64,000 nt of DNA from Harmothoe impar. Taxonomy: Eukaryota > Annelida > Polychaeta > Phyllodocida > Polynoidae. The translations under genes and the position numbers were made by a program. The stretch is taken from contig OX381721.1 of assembly GCA_947462335.1 (NCBI GenBank), positions 37,660,488 through 37,724,487 of the forward strand, given 5' to 3'. The notes beneath the pieces were generated by a model. It was not told where the DNA came from. It did no database searches and saw only the letters and a program-made list of their open reading frames with translations. This document shows positions 30,851-42,479 of the stretch, piece after piece (the stretch's first letter is position 1; the number at the start of each line of letters is the position of its first letter).

Positions 30851-31068
30851 AGGGCAGATCCCAAAAATTTCTCTGACCCCCCAAACAAAAAAAAATCGTT
30901 GAGCAAATTTGGAGCGGTTTGCCTGGAGTGCCTTTGGGTTGGCCTCATGTGAGTTAGGGGGGGGGGGGAAATCTTCCTCTGTTTTTGTGTAATATTCACT
31001 CAAGCAAAGGTTTTACCCACATGTCCACTGGTTCGCCTGAACCAGTGCAATGAAGCAATGCTCATATA

Positions 31069-32010
31069 TGGCTCACTCTCACCAAATCAGTGCAACTAAA
31101 AAAGTCGGCGGACGTACATGATCGGCAGACGTACATGATCGGCAGAGTACAAAACCCATCTTTTACCCCCTGCACTACGTTGTTTAACTCTCCCAACCAT
31201 ACCTACAGGCTGTAATGTATCTTTGGGGAGTTTATTAGAAAAAAAAACTCCCAAAATATTTATAGGGGCCGGAGGGGGGGGGCTCAATGTGTAACCGATC
31301 ATGTACGTCACATGACGTACATGATCGGCTTGGAATGTCATGTAACATGTCCTCATTACCCACTGCTTCACATGTCTATGATTATACATATTTAGACCTA
31401 CATCATATGTACACCTTGCTATGATCGATTTATGTTTTATATATGGTCAGAAAGGGTAATTAAGACAGTCAATAAATAATGGCCGATCATGTACGTCACA
31501 TGACGTACATGATCGGTATTTCAAATGTCATGTAAAATACTCTTACTAGTCGCATCTACACATGTCTAACATCTTACATGTCAAGACACACATCATATGT
31601 ACACCTAGGTAAGGTTTATTAATGTTTTTCCTTGTTCAGAAAGGGTAGGGCAGTCAATAATCACCGATCATGTACGTCACCGATCATGTACATCACATGA
31701 CGTACATGATCGGTATTGAAATGTCAAGTAAAATTCTCTTCCTAGTCGAATATACACATGTCTAACATAGAACATGTCAAGACACACACCATATGCACAC
31801 CCTGGTAAGATATATTTATGTTTTAACATGGTCAGAAAGGGTAGGGCAGTCAATAACTCCCGATCATGTACGTCACCGATCATGTACGTCACCGATCATG
31901 TACGTCACCGATCATGTACGTCCGCCGATCATGTACGTCCGCCGATCATGTACGTCCGCCGATCATGTACGTCCAAATAATAGTTGCATCGATCTGGTGA
32001 GAGTGAGCCA
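31069..32010 (-). mobile_element. TA-flanked element with GATCATGTACGTC repeats, copy 2
   Basis: TIRs TGGCTCACTCTCACCA and TGGTGAGAGTGAGCCA, TA on both sides. Inverted relative to 8325-9247. The right end has seven tandem CGATCATGTACGTC units (31862-31975); the body has about 180-bp units with a 34-base palindrome. The empty site in copy B (CTCATATATAGGC, near 37071-37083) shows insertion at TA with duplication. Confidence 0.9.
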
Positions 32011-32043
32011 TATAGGCTTTGACAGGCTAAAGTTGAAGTCCCT

Positions 32044-32152
32044 GCCCAGCGGGCACAAAATCCAGTTCAGTGTTGAATCAATGTTGAATCAACATTGTAT
32101 CAACATTGACAACCACTTATCTATGTTGATTCAATGTTCAGTGCCCACTCGG
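32044..32152. mobile_element. MITE with GCCCAGCGGGCAC ends, copy A
   Basis: GCCCAGCGGGCACA at the left, GTGCCCACTCGG at the right, interior TGTTGAATCAATGTTGAATC and its reverse. Present at the same place in copy B, so it predates the duplication. Confidence 0.65.
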
Positions 32153-32720
32153 TGAGAGCTCTCTGTTCTTTCACCTCTGTTTACACTTAAACAACGTTGC
32201 CATTGTTAAACCTAAAACCATATCCAGTCAGTAAATGTAGCTACTCACTAGGCCATTACACAGTGGGTCTAACTGACAGATGGGGATTGTAGAGTCAGCT
32301 CATACATGTATAGTGAGCAGTATATATACACTAGCAGTGCATTTATGGCACTTTCTTGTCAAACAAGGGTTAAGTTTCATGGCAGACAAGAGCCATTATG
32401 TTGTTGGATGTTTGCCCTGAGTGTCTATACCGACTATGTCTGCCTAGATAGAACCTGGCACCTGTTATATCATGCTTATAGATGTTCCCACAGTATATGG
32501 GACTCACCAACTAAAGTGTATTCAATGGAGGAAATTAAAGTTTGAATTAGTTTTTGCCAGGCATTTCTTTTCTGATCATATAACAGATGCCCCACATTTT
32601 ATTTCTAAGCTTAATTGATGGAAACTGCATCCCAGCAAACTGGGGTGACTCGTGGCCATCCTGAGTGAGGTCCTCACTCAATGTGCTAGATGAAATAAAA
32701 CTGAGTGATGTGTCGCCATC

Positions 32721-32890
32721 AATCACTCAGCATCACTAGGGACGGCCACGCTGGTGATCACTCAGCATCACCAGGGATGGCCATGTTGGTGATCACTCAG
32801 CATCACCAGGGATGGCCACGTTGGTGATCACTCAGCATCACCAGGGATGACCACGCTGGTGATCACTCAGCATCACCAGGGATGGCACAT
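32721..32890 (+). repeat. 35-bp tandem repeat, about 5 units
   Basis: Unit ATCACTCAGCATCACCAGGG followed by ATGGCCACGCTGGTG, at 32722, 32757, 32792, 32827 and 32862. Confidence 0.85.
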
Positions 32891-33463
32891 TGACCAATTA
32901 GCACTGAGGCAGGGGGGCGGGGTATTTTATTCATAACATTGACAACATCATTTAAGCTGTTCATCCAGAATCTCTTCTTCTCTTGGCAATGATGAATACT
33001 TGAAGTCCTTGTGGGAGTGTCTGTTTAAATATAAGCAAACATAATGGATTATTATGGAGGAACACAGTGTACATGGCAAGGTTATAAAACTGTTTAAATG
33101 TTACTTTGAAAGTGAAATTCCCCTTTTATCATTAATCAATTATGTTATACATATATATAAGAATATAACAATGCAAGTAAGGTAAAGAAAGTACCAAAAA
33201 CTACCATAGAACTTACCAATAAATGTGCCATTCCAGTCAGTGAATATACTTCCTACCTATATTTATAACAAGAATTGCGGTTATTGCCGCGTAAAAAAAT
33301 GCCTCAGGCATTTTTATACGCGGCATTGCATTCGAAGAAACATAATGCCTACATGTATGGTTGGTATGTTTGAAGGGAACCCGTTCAAGACACCAAATAA
33401 GCAGGGCTGGGAAGGGGTTATCAGGGGGAAGGATGATATTACTTCAAATATGGCATTTCCTAT

Positions 33464-34380
33464 GAATTCCTTGGGTCCATGTTAGGGGGTAAGGAAATGT
33501 GTGTTGCTAGGCAGATAAACAATTACAATAGATTTTGCTAGGCAACCAGCTGCATTAGCAACAAACCAATAGAACAATTGAATTCCTTGGGTGCATATTA
33601 GGGGGGGTAGGTATGATAATAATCAACCTCAGGACCATAGAAATGTGTGTTGCTAGGCAGATAAACAATTAGAATAGCTGTTGCTAGGCAACCAGCTGTA
33701 TTAGCAACAAACCGATAGAACCATTGAATTCCTTGGGTCAATATTAGGGGGGGTAGGTATAATTATAATCAACCTCAGGACCATGGAAATGTGTGTTGCT
33801 AGGCAGATAAACAATTAGAATAGCCATTGCTAGGCAACCAGCTGTATTAACAACAAACCGATAGAACCATTGAATTCCTTGGGTCAATATTAGGGGGGAA
33901 AGGTATGGTTATAATCAACCTCAGGATCATGGAAATGTGTGTTGCTAAGCAGATAAACAATTAGAATAGCCGTTGCTAGGCAACCAGCTCTATTAACAAC
34001 AAACCAATAGAACTATTGAATTCCTTGGGTCCATATTAGGGGGGATAGGTATGATTATAATCAACCTCAGGACCATGGAAATGTGCGTTGCTAGGCAGAT
34101 AAACAAATAGAATAGCTGTTGCTAGGCAACCAGCTTTTTTTGCAACAAACCAAAAGAACCATTGGATTCCTAGGGTCCATATGAGGGGGGATAGGTATAT
34201 TTATAATCAACCTCAGGACCATGGAAATGTGCGTTGCTAAGCAGATAAACAATTAGAATAACTGTTGCTAGGCTACCAGCTGTTTTAGCAACAAACCAAT
34301 AGAACCATTGAATTCCTTGGGTCCACTTTAGGGGGAGTAGGTATGATTATAATCAACCTCTGGACCTATCAAACATTGCT
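33464..34380 (+). repeat. 146-bp satellite with RFX X-box-like palindromes
   Basis: GAATTCCTTGGGT starts at 33464, 33580, 33726, 33872, 34018, 34164 and 34310: period exactly 146 after a shortened first unit. Most units contain GTTGCTAGGCAAC or a one-base variant (e.g. 33680-33692), a symmetric X-box as bound by RFX factors, plus the half site GTTGCTAGGCAGATAAAC and an ATAATCAACCTC block. Confidence 0.9.
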
Positions 34381-35344
34381 TAATATTATTGTTATCTCAT
34401 ATGCACAAATTTGTGTTGTGACACCTTAGGCCTAATCCAAGATGGCGGCTACTGGGGAAGTGGAAACATCATACTGCCTCATCCTGGTGGTGCCTGTCGG
34501 CACCACCAGCGGGCACTTCATGCCCATTCGGCATTAAAAAAGAGCAAAGTAGAATATATTAGAGAAAAATAGAGACATAAATTAGGCAAGAACAGTTACT
34601 GTAGAATTCACAATCAGCTGCTGGCTGAGATTTCACCATGACTTATATATGACAACCCACCTCACATCTGTTCTCCTTGCCAGTCTCTGCCTGTCTGTTG
34701 TGAATGCTAGAAGTTTCCACTGAGAACAAAGAAAGGGCGGGAAATTTTAAATGAACCAATCAGAACTCAGGAAACCAGGATGTGTGTGACCGTGAGTGAT
34801 CATGCGCCATCCTGAGTGAGACTCACCACGAGTGGCGCCTGGTCACTCAGTGAGTGAGAACCATGTTGGCGACTGTGAGTGATGATGTGCCATGCTGAGT
34901 GAGAGCTGCCATGCTGGTCAGACAAAGAAAGTTCCCCTTTATCACTCAATGCAAGAATGTTTTACCATACTGTTGTAAATCCTTACTTGTTACTCATGAT
35001 TATATGATACCATGATGGTCACTGGATATCATACTTTCCTATTCTTGTTAGAGCAAGGCTGATCAATGTCTATATACTATGTAAAATGTAAACAATTTCA
35101 TTTCAGTGTTTAGTCCCATAGACAAAGGAAAATTGTATTTTCTGTCTTAAATCTTAATCTAAAATCAAATTGTTTGCTATCATGATGTGCACATTTTCAT
35201 AATGATTATCATCATGTAAAAATCTGGTCCATATGTGCGATAATATTAATGAAATCAATATAAACTTCTATTCCCCCTCTGCAAAATACAAGCAGTATAC
35301 CTCCAATGCTAATATCCTGGTGATGCTGAGTGAACTCACCACAG

Positions 35345-35600
35345 TTGGGAAATGAGTGAAAAGTCACCATGCTGAGTGAGTCCCACCAGGAGTGGCGCGT
35401 TGTCACTCAGCATGTGATCAACACAGTGGCAAGATGAGTGATATCTCACCATGCTGAGTGAGACTCACCAGGAGTGGCGCATTGTCACTCAGCGTGTGAT
35501 CACCACAGTGGCGAGATGAGTGATGAGTCGCCATGCTGAGTGAGACTCACCAGCAGTGGCGCATTGTCACTCAGTGTGTGATCACTCAAATAATAGTCAC
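35345..35600 (+). repeat. 82-bp tandem repeat, 3 units
   Basis: AGTGGCGC recurs at 35391, 35473 and 35555 within units containing CATGCTGAGTGAGACTCACC and GTCACTCAGCGTGTGATCA. Related diverged units begin at about 34790. Confidence 0.8.
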
Positions 35601-35644
35601 CATGCATCACCAGTCATGGCCAGGGATCCCCCCAGTTTGCTGGG

Positions 35645-35977
35645 ATACTGTCAGATTTTCCACTTTCGGAAGCGTCATATATGTCCCAGACAAAATATTA
35701 AGACCATAAGCATCAAGCAAAGACTTTGCAATATTAATGTTTGGAAAGCAGACTGTTTTGGCTTCCTAAAACTGTCTTAAGTTGAGAACATGGGCTCATA
35801 TGGCTTGAGTTATGCGGCAAAATGTAACAATTAGTTACCCATATTTCTTTGGCCACCAATACATGCCCCTAACCTCACACTGGTTCCCCCTCCCTACTTG
35901 TAGTTCCAGTGACTAGCTTTGATTTGCCGCTACTCCCAGGTCGCAGCATGCATGTTATGGTTCAATAGATTCTAACA
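35645..35977 (+). repeat. duplicated segment, copy A part 2
   Basis: Matches 37692-38038 (ACTGTCAGATTTTCCACTTT onward). Reconstructed copy A is about 1,109 bp against 1,111 bp for copy B. Confidence 0.85.
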
Positions 35978-35984
35978 TATGGAG

Positions 35985-36183
35985 AGGGACACCAGCACCA
36001 GATATGCAGACATTACCTGGGGCCTGTTTCTTAACAAGTGTTTCTTAGACCGTTGAATTTATGTCTTAATAGATCGGAGATAATATGACAAGAGGTAACG
36101 AAAAGTAGCCTGTTGCAAAAGGTGAAAAATTAATATTTCTATTTTAGATATATTAACAAAACAATTTGTATAACGACTTATGA
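35985..36183 (+). repeat. about 195-bp repeat, copy 2
   Basis: Near-identical to 26870-27065; joined directly to the end of duplicated segment A. Confidence 0.75.
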
Positions 36184-36329
36184 AACAGAATTGCCAATTT
36201 TTTGGCTGTTGGTTACCTTCAAAGTAGTTATATAAGTACATTTCTAGATATATAACCATACAATATATTAAGCTATATTAGTGCTACCAATATACTAAGA
36301 AAGATTAGAGACAGAGTATAGTGTGGAAT

Positions 36330-36640
36330 CCCCGTTAGACGGGGCCATGTCTGACCTGCTCGGGGGTTTCAAGTCCAGTCCCAGGGTGACCTTGATAAAG
36401 AGGTGCTGCGGAATAAAACGTAGGTGTGATTTAGAAAGACGGGTGACTCACAGGAGTGGGACAGGGTAGGTTGGAAAAAGAGGAGTGGAGATGTTTCCTG
36501 TACAGACAAGTGGGACAGGATAAGAAGGGTGAATTATGGGTGAATCCAGCTCAGCATCCCCCTGTCAGCTGTCTACAGAGTAATGGGGATCACGACATAG
36601 GGCAGCAGTTTAGGCAGTAGGTGGTGGATATGGAAATGAA
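36330..36640 (+). repeat. dispersed repeat family (GTGGGACAGGATAAGAAG)
   Basis: Contains TTGATAAAGAGGTGCTGCGG, GTGGGACAGGATAAGAAGGG and AGCTCAGCATCCCCCTGTCA. Reverse copy at 42240-42470, forward copy at 63740-63905. Confidence 0.7.
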
Positions 36641-36927
36641 TCAGGATTTAGCATTATGTTATATATGAGATGGGTGATGCTCTCTGAAGTTAACTGTCAG
36701 ATGTAATGGTTTGCCTGCAGCTGGTTTATCTTAAGAGGAGAGAACTGAGATGAGTCTCAAATAGACCGTTTTTATCATGTACCAAGACAGGACTTCTGTA
36801 AAACCATGTACCACTCTCTATTTCATGACAATGCTCATAGCGTACAATTTAAAGTGAAATTTCCTCACTGTCGACGGACCAACAGGGTCACTGAAGGAGT
36901 TAAATGCATCAAGCCAAAAGTGGGAGG

Positions 36928-38038
36928 GGAGCGGTTCGCCTGGAGTGCCTTGGGGTCGGCCTCATGTGAGTTGTGGGGGGAAATCTTCCTCTGTTTTTGT
37001 GTAATATTCACTCAAGCAAAGGTTCTACCCACATGTCCACTGGTTTGCCTGAACCAGTGTAATAAAGCGATGCTCATATATAGGCTTTCACAGGCTATAG
37101 TAAAAGTCCCTGCCCAGTGTGCAGAAAGTCCAGTTCAGCGTTGAATCAACGTTGAATCAACATTGTATCAACATTGACAACCACTTATCAATGTTGATTC
37201 AAAGTTCAGTGCCCACTTGGTGAGAGCTCTCTGTTCTTTCACCCCTGTTTACACTTAAACAACGTTGCCATTGTTAAACCTAAAACCATATCCAGTCAGT
37301 AAATGTAGCTACTCACTAGGCCATTACACAGTGGGTCTAACTGACAGATGGGGATTGTAGAGCCAGCTCATACATGTATAGTGAGCAGTATATATACACT
37401 AGCAGTGCATTTATGGCACTTTCTTGTCAAACAAGGGTTAAGTTTCATGGCAGACAAGAGCCATTATGTTGTTGGATGTTTGCCCTGAGTGTCTATACCG
37501 ACTATGTCTGCCTAGATAGAACCTGGCACCTGTTATATCATGCTTATAGATGTTCCCACAGTATATGGGACTCACCAACTAAAGTGTATTCAATGGAGGA
37601 AATTAAAGTTTGAATTAGTTTTTGCCAGGCATTTCTTTTCATATAGCAGATGCCCCACATTTTATTTTTAAGCTTAATTGATGGAAACTGCATACTGTCA
37701 GATTTTCCACTTTCGGAAGCGTCATATATGTCCCAGACCAAATATTAAGACCATAAGCATCAAGCAAAGACTTTGCAATATTAATGTTTGGAAAGCTGAC
37801 TGTTTTGGCTTCCTAAAACTGTTTTAAATTGAAAAAATGGGCTCATCTATATGGCTTGAGTTATGAGGCAAAATGTAACAATTAGTAACCCATATTTTTT
37901 TTGCCACCAATACATGCCCCTAACCTCACATTGGCTCCCCCTCACTACTTTAGGATTGTAGTTCCAGTGACTAGCTTTGATTTGCCCCTACTCCCAGGTC
38001 GCTGCATGCATGTAATGGTTCAATAGATTCTAACATAT
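36928..38038 (+). repeat. duplicated segment, copy B (uninterrupted)
   Basis: Lacks both insertions found in copy A and so records the empty sites. The stretch 37230-37620 is nearly identical to copy A, while flanking parts are more diverged. Confidence 0.9.
37112..37220. mobile_element. MITE with GCCCAG..GTGCCCAC ends, copy B
   Basis: GCCCAGTGTGCAGA at the left, GTGCCCACTTGG at the right, with GTTGAATCAACGTTGAATC inside. Orthologous to 32044-32152. Confidence 0.6.
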
Positions 38039-38539
38039 ATGCTTTCAAATCACCACCATACATCATGTTTGCCTCATTCTGAACAAACGTTTAGAGGCTT
38101 ATATTTTCCAAAGTAAAGGTGCTAGAGCTATCAAAATGGGTTTAGAAGAAGGGGATTCTGTTTTTACTCCTTTTGTGGACTTCCTAGGTGTACACTGTAA
38201 GTAGGTTTTGTGTAATGGCTGTCAGAGTGATGAAAGGTAGCAAAACATCTAAGATTTCAGAAAATTTTGTCAGAGTTTCCATGGCAACATCAAAATATGA
38301 GAGTGACAATGCAAGAGTCATATGGCTTTTTATTTCAGCTTTAACCTGATACTTGGATCACTATTGTAGGTTGAGAGGTTGCTAAATTATCAATGGCGCT
38401 TCAAAACATACAGGGGAAACTTTAGGTTTTAGTCCCATATATGGTGGGAAGATTTATTTTTATAGTTAAGGGCAACGTTTTTTCTTATCCTTAAGACCTT
38501 TGTTATAGATAAGAGTTGAAGTGACTTGATAACCCCTGC

Positions 38540-38870
38540 TTATTACATTCTGTCTATGGTGTTACCATACACATTGAACCTGCCTTTACAGCATATATTC
38601 TCAGCCCTAAGGCTGGTAGTTTGTACACATCCGGATTGTTCCATGTGAGGTAAAAGAGTAAATAACACAGATCTTGTGAGAATTTTGAAAAATGTCACTT
38701 TTGGGTGTTTTTCACCTTCAAACAGCTCTGCAATAAAAATGGCTGCACCAATCCAGTTTTTTCTTTTTTTAAAGAATAGGTACCAGTCCAGGCTTGCAGA
38801 AAAATGTAAAATCATAGATGTAAAGTGGATATTTTTCAATTTATGAGCCTCCAAAGGGCTAAAATACCCC
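38540..38870. other. non-coding stretch between copy B and the motif-repeat region
   Basis: A 103-codon minus-strand frame (38543-38854) has no recognisable domain and no splice context. It may belong to the same repeat as the downstream GTAACTGCCGACACTTTTAC motifs. Confidence 0.3.
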
Positions 38871-39057
38871 TAAACTGTGCGTCAAACCTTTCTTTATATT
38901 TTTCATAACTCCCCCACCTCAACAAAAACAGTCACAACCCTGCTTAATCATGGTTTCCTATTAGTTATATATGTTGTCTCACACATACAATTCTTTTTTT
39001 TAAGATATCTTTGCTCAATTGGTCAATATAGCCTGTTGTATTGAAAATGCCACTCGT

Positions 39058-40732
39058 GTAACTGCCGACACTTTTACTTTTGGTTCTTCCACTGGACAAT
39101 TAGTAAGGGTCACCAAATGTACTTTTTGCTTTCAATCTTGAGGGGTATATGTATACTAAAACTGGTAAAAATTCCGTGGGGATACACCCATTATTGAGGG
39201 CTCCAGCCCTAAAAATGTATTTTTGGAAAATAATAAAAGTGTCGGCAATTACGGTAAGTTTCCTCTATAAATCTAGAAATACCCCATGCCTATCATTTCT
39301 AAGACATGTATAACCATGAGAGGTATATGTTTATTCAATCTGGATAGGATTTGAAGCCTAATCCCTTGCTCTTGTGTAGTGGGACAAGGGGCGCAACATT
39401 CACGTAACTGCCGACACTTTTACGTAACTGCCGACACTTTTACTCTGGTCTATTGTAAAACCTTTCCTGATGCTGTAATATTGTGCATCCCCTGGAAATC
39501 TCAAACCAACTTTGGAAAATGGACATTAATACATAATATAGTGTGATTTTGAAGCAGTTTGGCATGTTTTAGTTTACTAAAAGGGTTGTTAAAGGGTGTC
39601 TCAGAGAGAAAATGAACAACATGTCAACAGAAATCCCTGTTGAGTCCGTAATTATCATCTTAATTGTGTTTTTTTGTGGTTTATATTATGCCTACACATC
39701 CCCTTCAACATTTTAGTGTGCTATACTTATGCTAAGAACATGCTTGTGATAAATACAGCAGAAAATAGTCATTCATATAGTAAAAGTGTCGGCAGTTACG
39801 CAGAAATGTATTTATTGCCATACACACCTTAATATTAATGGTATAAACATTTTCTCTGCACAGCATGATAAGGGGCTATGTGCTGTGATAGCTTGAACAA
39901 ATAACATATAAATTCTGCTGATTTTTCAATTTGTCAGGGTTGGCTAAGAATCCGTAACTGCCGACACTTTTATTATATTTTGTAAAATATACTACTTTCA
40001 CTCAGTCAATCATCTCCATATTTTAACAGAAAATGCCCCTATGGGACTTCTACCATCCCAAATAGTCATTTTGCCCATACTGCATGACTCATTTTTTTCC
40101 CCTAAAAGTGACTGGCCTTACATTTTTACCTAAATTTTCCCTTATTTCGACATATTTTGAGGAATACCATTTGGTATAAAATGTGTTATAACTGGTGTGT
40201 TTTAGGGTTAAAATATACATCCATCATGTTTTGTACATATAAATATAGAATAGATAGCTGTGGAAGGTGTTTGAGATATGTAGCAGAGGTTATGCCATGT
40301 GATAACCAATGGCGTAACTGCCGACACTTTTACTCTAAAAATAAGCTGGTTTTACAAGCTCACCATGCCGAGAGAGGTATCTTTGTATGTGAAATGATTC
40401 TTGCTATTGCAAGTACACATGTTGAAGATAACACAAAGTGATTTTGATGGCAAAAAGGACCGTTTTGAGAAAATTAGACTAAAGTTGGTGATTTAGTGGA
40501 AATATTTCATCATTTTTAATATTTTCGCAAAGTTTGCTGAGCGACAAATCAAAAAGTTTATGGCCAAGTGTTTTCAAACTTGGTATGCCTATTCACACAT
40601 ACTAAGGCTACTTGTAAATGAATTTAGGAGTCACTGTGGTGTTTCTTTGATATAATAACCATGTTTTAATAGTTTTGGGCGTAACTGCCAACACTTTTAC
40701 TCTATAATGTGTTCGCCGGTCAATAAAAACTG
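39058..40732 (+). mobile_element. repeat region with bidirectional GTAACTGCCGACACTTTTAC motifs
   Basis: Forward copies at 39058, 39404, 39424, 39954, 40314 and 40681 (one base changed), reverse copies at 39233 and 39781. The end GTTCGCCGGTCAATAAAAAC at 40711 matches the reverse of 13634-13655, linking it to the repeat split by the Polinton-like element, whose motif is GTATGCTCCGACACTTTTAT. Left limit and mobility mechanism unknown; no long open frame. Confidence 0.55.
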
Positions 40733-41414
40733 CACCGGTAGGGGTAGAACCATGCAATTATTGTTTTTGGACACCCAAGATATATGTCTTTCAATGTAAG
40801 AAACTTGCATAGAGATGAATTGAGTTTTGTGAATTTTCATGTTTACTCACTTTTGACCCCAGAATGTGACATTTTTCAAAAATCTGACCCATGATCTATG
40901 GTTGTGGTATTTTATGGTACTTGTACCAGTCTTTGCTTTGAGTGTCTGTACATTCAGTTTGGCTTGGGATGTATTGCACAGCCCATGTCCTCACCCAGCA
41001 GCCACTGATTGGTTGTGGCTTTGCCTTAGGGTGTATGGTCACCAGATCAATTTATTTCCTGCACCAGAGTTAAGCCTTGTCAATGGGTGTTATACGGCTC
41101 AGTAAGAGATCACTCTGCTATTTAAGACAGGAGTTCCAATCACACTGTTGAGAAAGTTTTTAGACAGCGTCTCTGTCTCTCTGGATATATGCATGTGTCA
41201 GCTCAGGTCCTTCTCAATGGTAGGCCAGTGTATGAAGACATGGAATTATTGGAGGAGAGGGAGTTGGGCTAACCAGAGACCAGGGGCCAGTTCAGGCTTG
41301 AAGGAAACTGTCTTTGTGGCGATATATGTTACGTTAACTGGATATGATGTGCCAATAGTTATGTAGACAACACCAGAGACAAAAGAACATTATACATTAT
41401 TATCCACCACCTAC

Positions 41415-42043
41415 TACACTGTTAAAAGGGAAGTAGTGTTCCTGTACAGCAAATACTGGGGGCAACTTTGGTTCCAGTAGACTGTGCTGTACAGTAACAA
41501 CAAGTCAGCTTAACTATATTTACAGCACATATGCTGTACAGAAACAGCAAAATCTACTGCTACTTTACAGCAGAATTATTCGCAAAACCAAATCTGAAGG
41601 TCCTGGGTTCGGTTCCCAGTGCTGGTGATATTTTTAATCATCCATGTGAGGTAAAACAAGAGAAGAGGCTCAACCAAGGATTAAACTTACCACCTGTAAT
41701 GTTGGAGACGGGCCCTGATCCATTGCACCACAGAGCCAGTGTTACAAACATTAATATTGGGATATTAGCTAGCTCTGCAATTTCTGTATTAGATCAGCAA
41801 CAGCCTTGCTGCTAAAGATCCCTAGTGAGAGGTGGCTAGACCAAGGATCGATCCCACTACCTTTGGTGTACATATTACAGGGAAAAGTGCTGTAGATCTA
41901 CAAGTCACTACCGTAACCTGCATCAAAAGTAACTGATTTGTACATGTACATCAACATTTGCTGTATTATTCTTTACAGCTAAAGTACTGTACACTTACAG
42001 CAAATTTTTGCTGTTCACGAAAACAACAACTTTTTACAGTGTA
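41415..42043. mobile_element. 629-bp non-autonomous element with TACACTGTTAAAA ends
   Basis: TACACTGTTAAAA at the left, TTTTTACAGTGTA at the right. Subterminal CTGTACAGTAACA and ACAGCAAAT motifs in both arms. The middle contains tRNA-like pieces (T-arm-like CTGGG-TTCGGTT-CCCAG at 41603-41619 on plus; 41667-41737 on minus). Confidence 0.6.
41667..41737 (-). pseudogene. tRNA-Arg-like relic (SINE head)
   Basis: On the minus strand it begins GGCTCTGTGGTGCAATGGAT, very close to the 5' half of animal tRNA-Arg (GGCTCTGTGGCGCAATGGAT) with an A box, and ends GGTTGAGCC, whose GAGCC pairs with the starting GGCTC. The anticodon arm is lost and the B box is weak, so not functional. Confidence 0.45.
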
Positions 42044-42239
42044 CCTCAACTATGGACAGCCAAATTTGGTGTTTTAATTTCATTTAAGCTGAATTCCTCC
42101 CCCAAAACACTCATTTCGCTTATAGGCGCGGTTTTGATATATGGGAATATAGTAAAAACTAATTTCAAACACTTTTATTATTAGCTGATTTTTTCTATCA
42201 AACTCACATTTGGCTTATGACCAAGGTTTTATGGTAGAT

Positions 42240-42470
42240 CCTGATCCTAATCACTATGTGGACAGCCGACAGCCTGATAGGGGGATGCTGAGTTGGTATC
42301 ACCCATAATCTTCACTCTTATCCTCTTCCACTTTTCTGTAAGGGAAACGACTCACCTCTTTCTCCAACCTATCCTGTTGCCCGTCTGTACCTCATCAATC
42401 TTTCTAAACCACACCTACTTCTTATTCCACAGCCCCTCGTTATCAATGTTACCCTGGAGACTGGACTGAA
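42240..42470 (-). repeat. dispersed repeat family (GTGGGACAGGATAAGAAG), reverse copy
   Basis: Reverse complement blocks: GGGGGATGCTGAGTTGG, CTTATCCTCTTCCAC, TATCCTGTTGCCC, CCACAGCCCCTCGTTATCAA. Confidence 0.6.
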
Positions 42471-42479
42471 AACCCTGAC

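Larger units (their letters stand above)
30911..32630 (+). repeat. duplicated segment, copy A part 1
   Basis: Matches 36928-37691. Removing the 942-bp insert at 31069-32010 with its extra TA leaves 776 bp. Includes a 79-codon open frame (32306-32545) identical to that at 37374-37613; it resembles no family I know. Copy A resumes at 35645. Confidence 0.9.
32631..35644. mobile_element. 3,014-bp non-autonomous element, AT-flanked, with internal satellites
   Basis: Ends CCCAGCAAACTGGGG and CCCCCAGTTTGCTGGG are inverted repeats and each can fold as CCCAG-CAAA-CTGGG. AT precedes and follows; the empty site in copy B reads CTGCATACTG (37689-37698), so AT is duplicated or the insertion was between A and T. 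It carries three tandem arrays (35, 146 and 82 bp). No transposase or Rep/helicase frame. Superfamily unknown; Helitron-related elements also use AT targets and carry arrays, but the ends here do not match TC...CTRR. Confidence 0.85.

Noticed and set aside
38543..38854. 103-codon minus-strand frame with several cysteines near its end
   Set aside because: No domain recognised; probably a chance frame in a repeat region next to the CCGACACTTTTA motifs.
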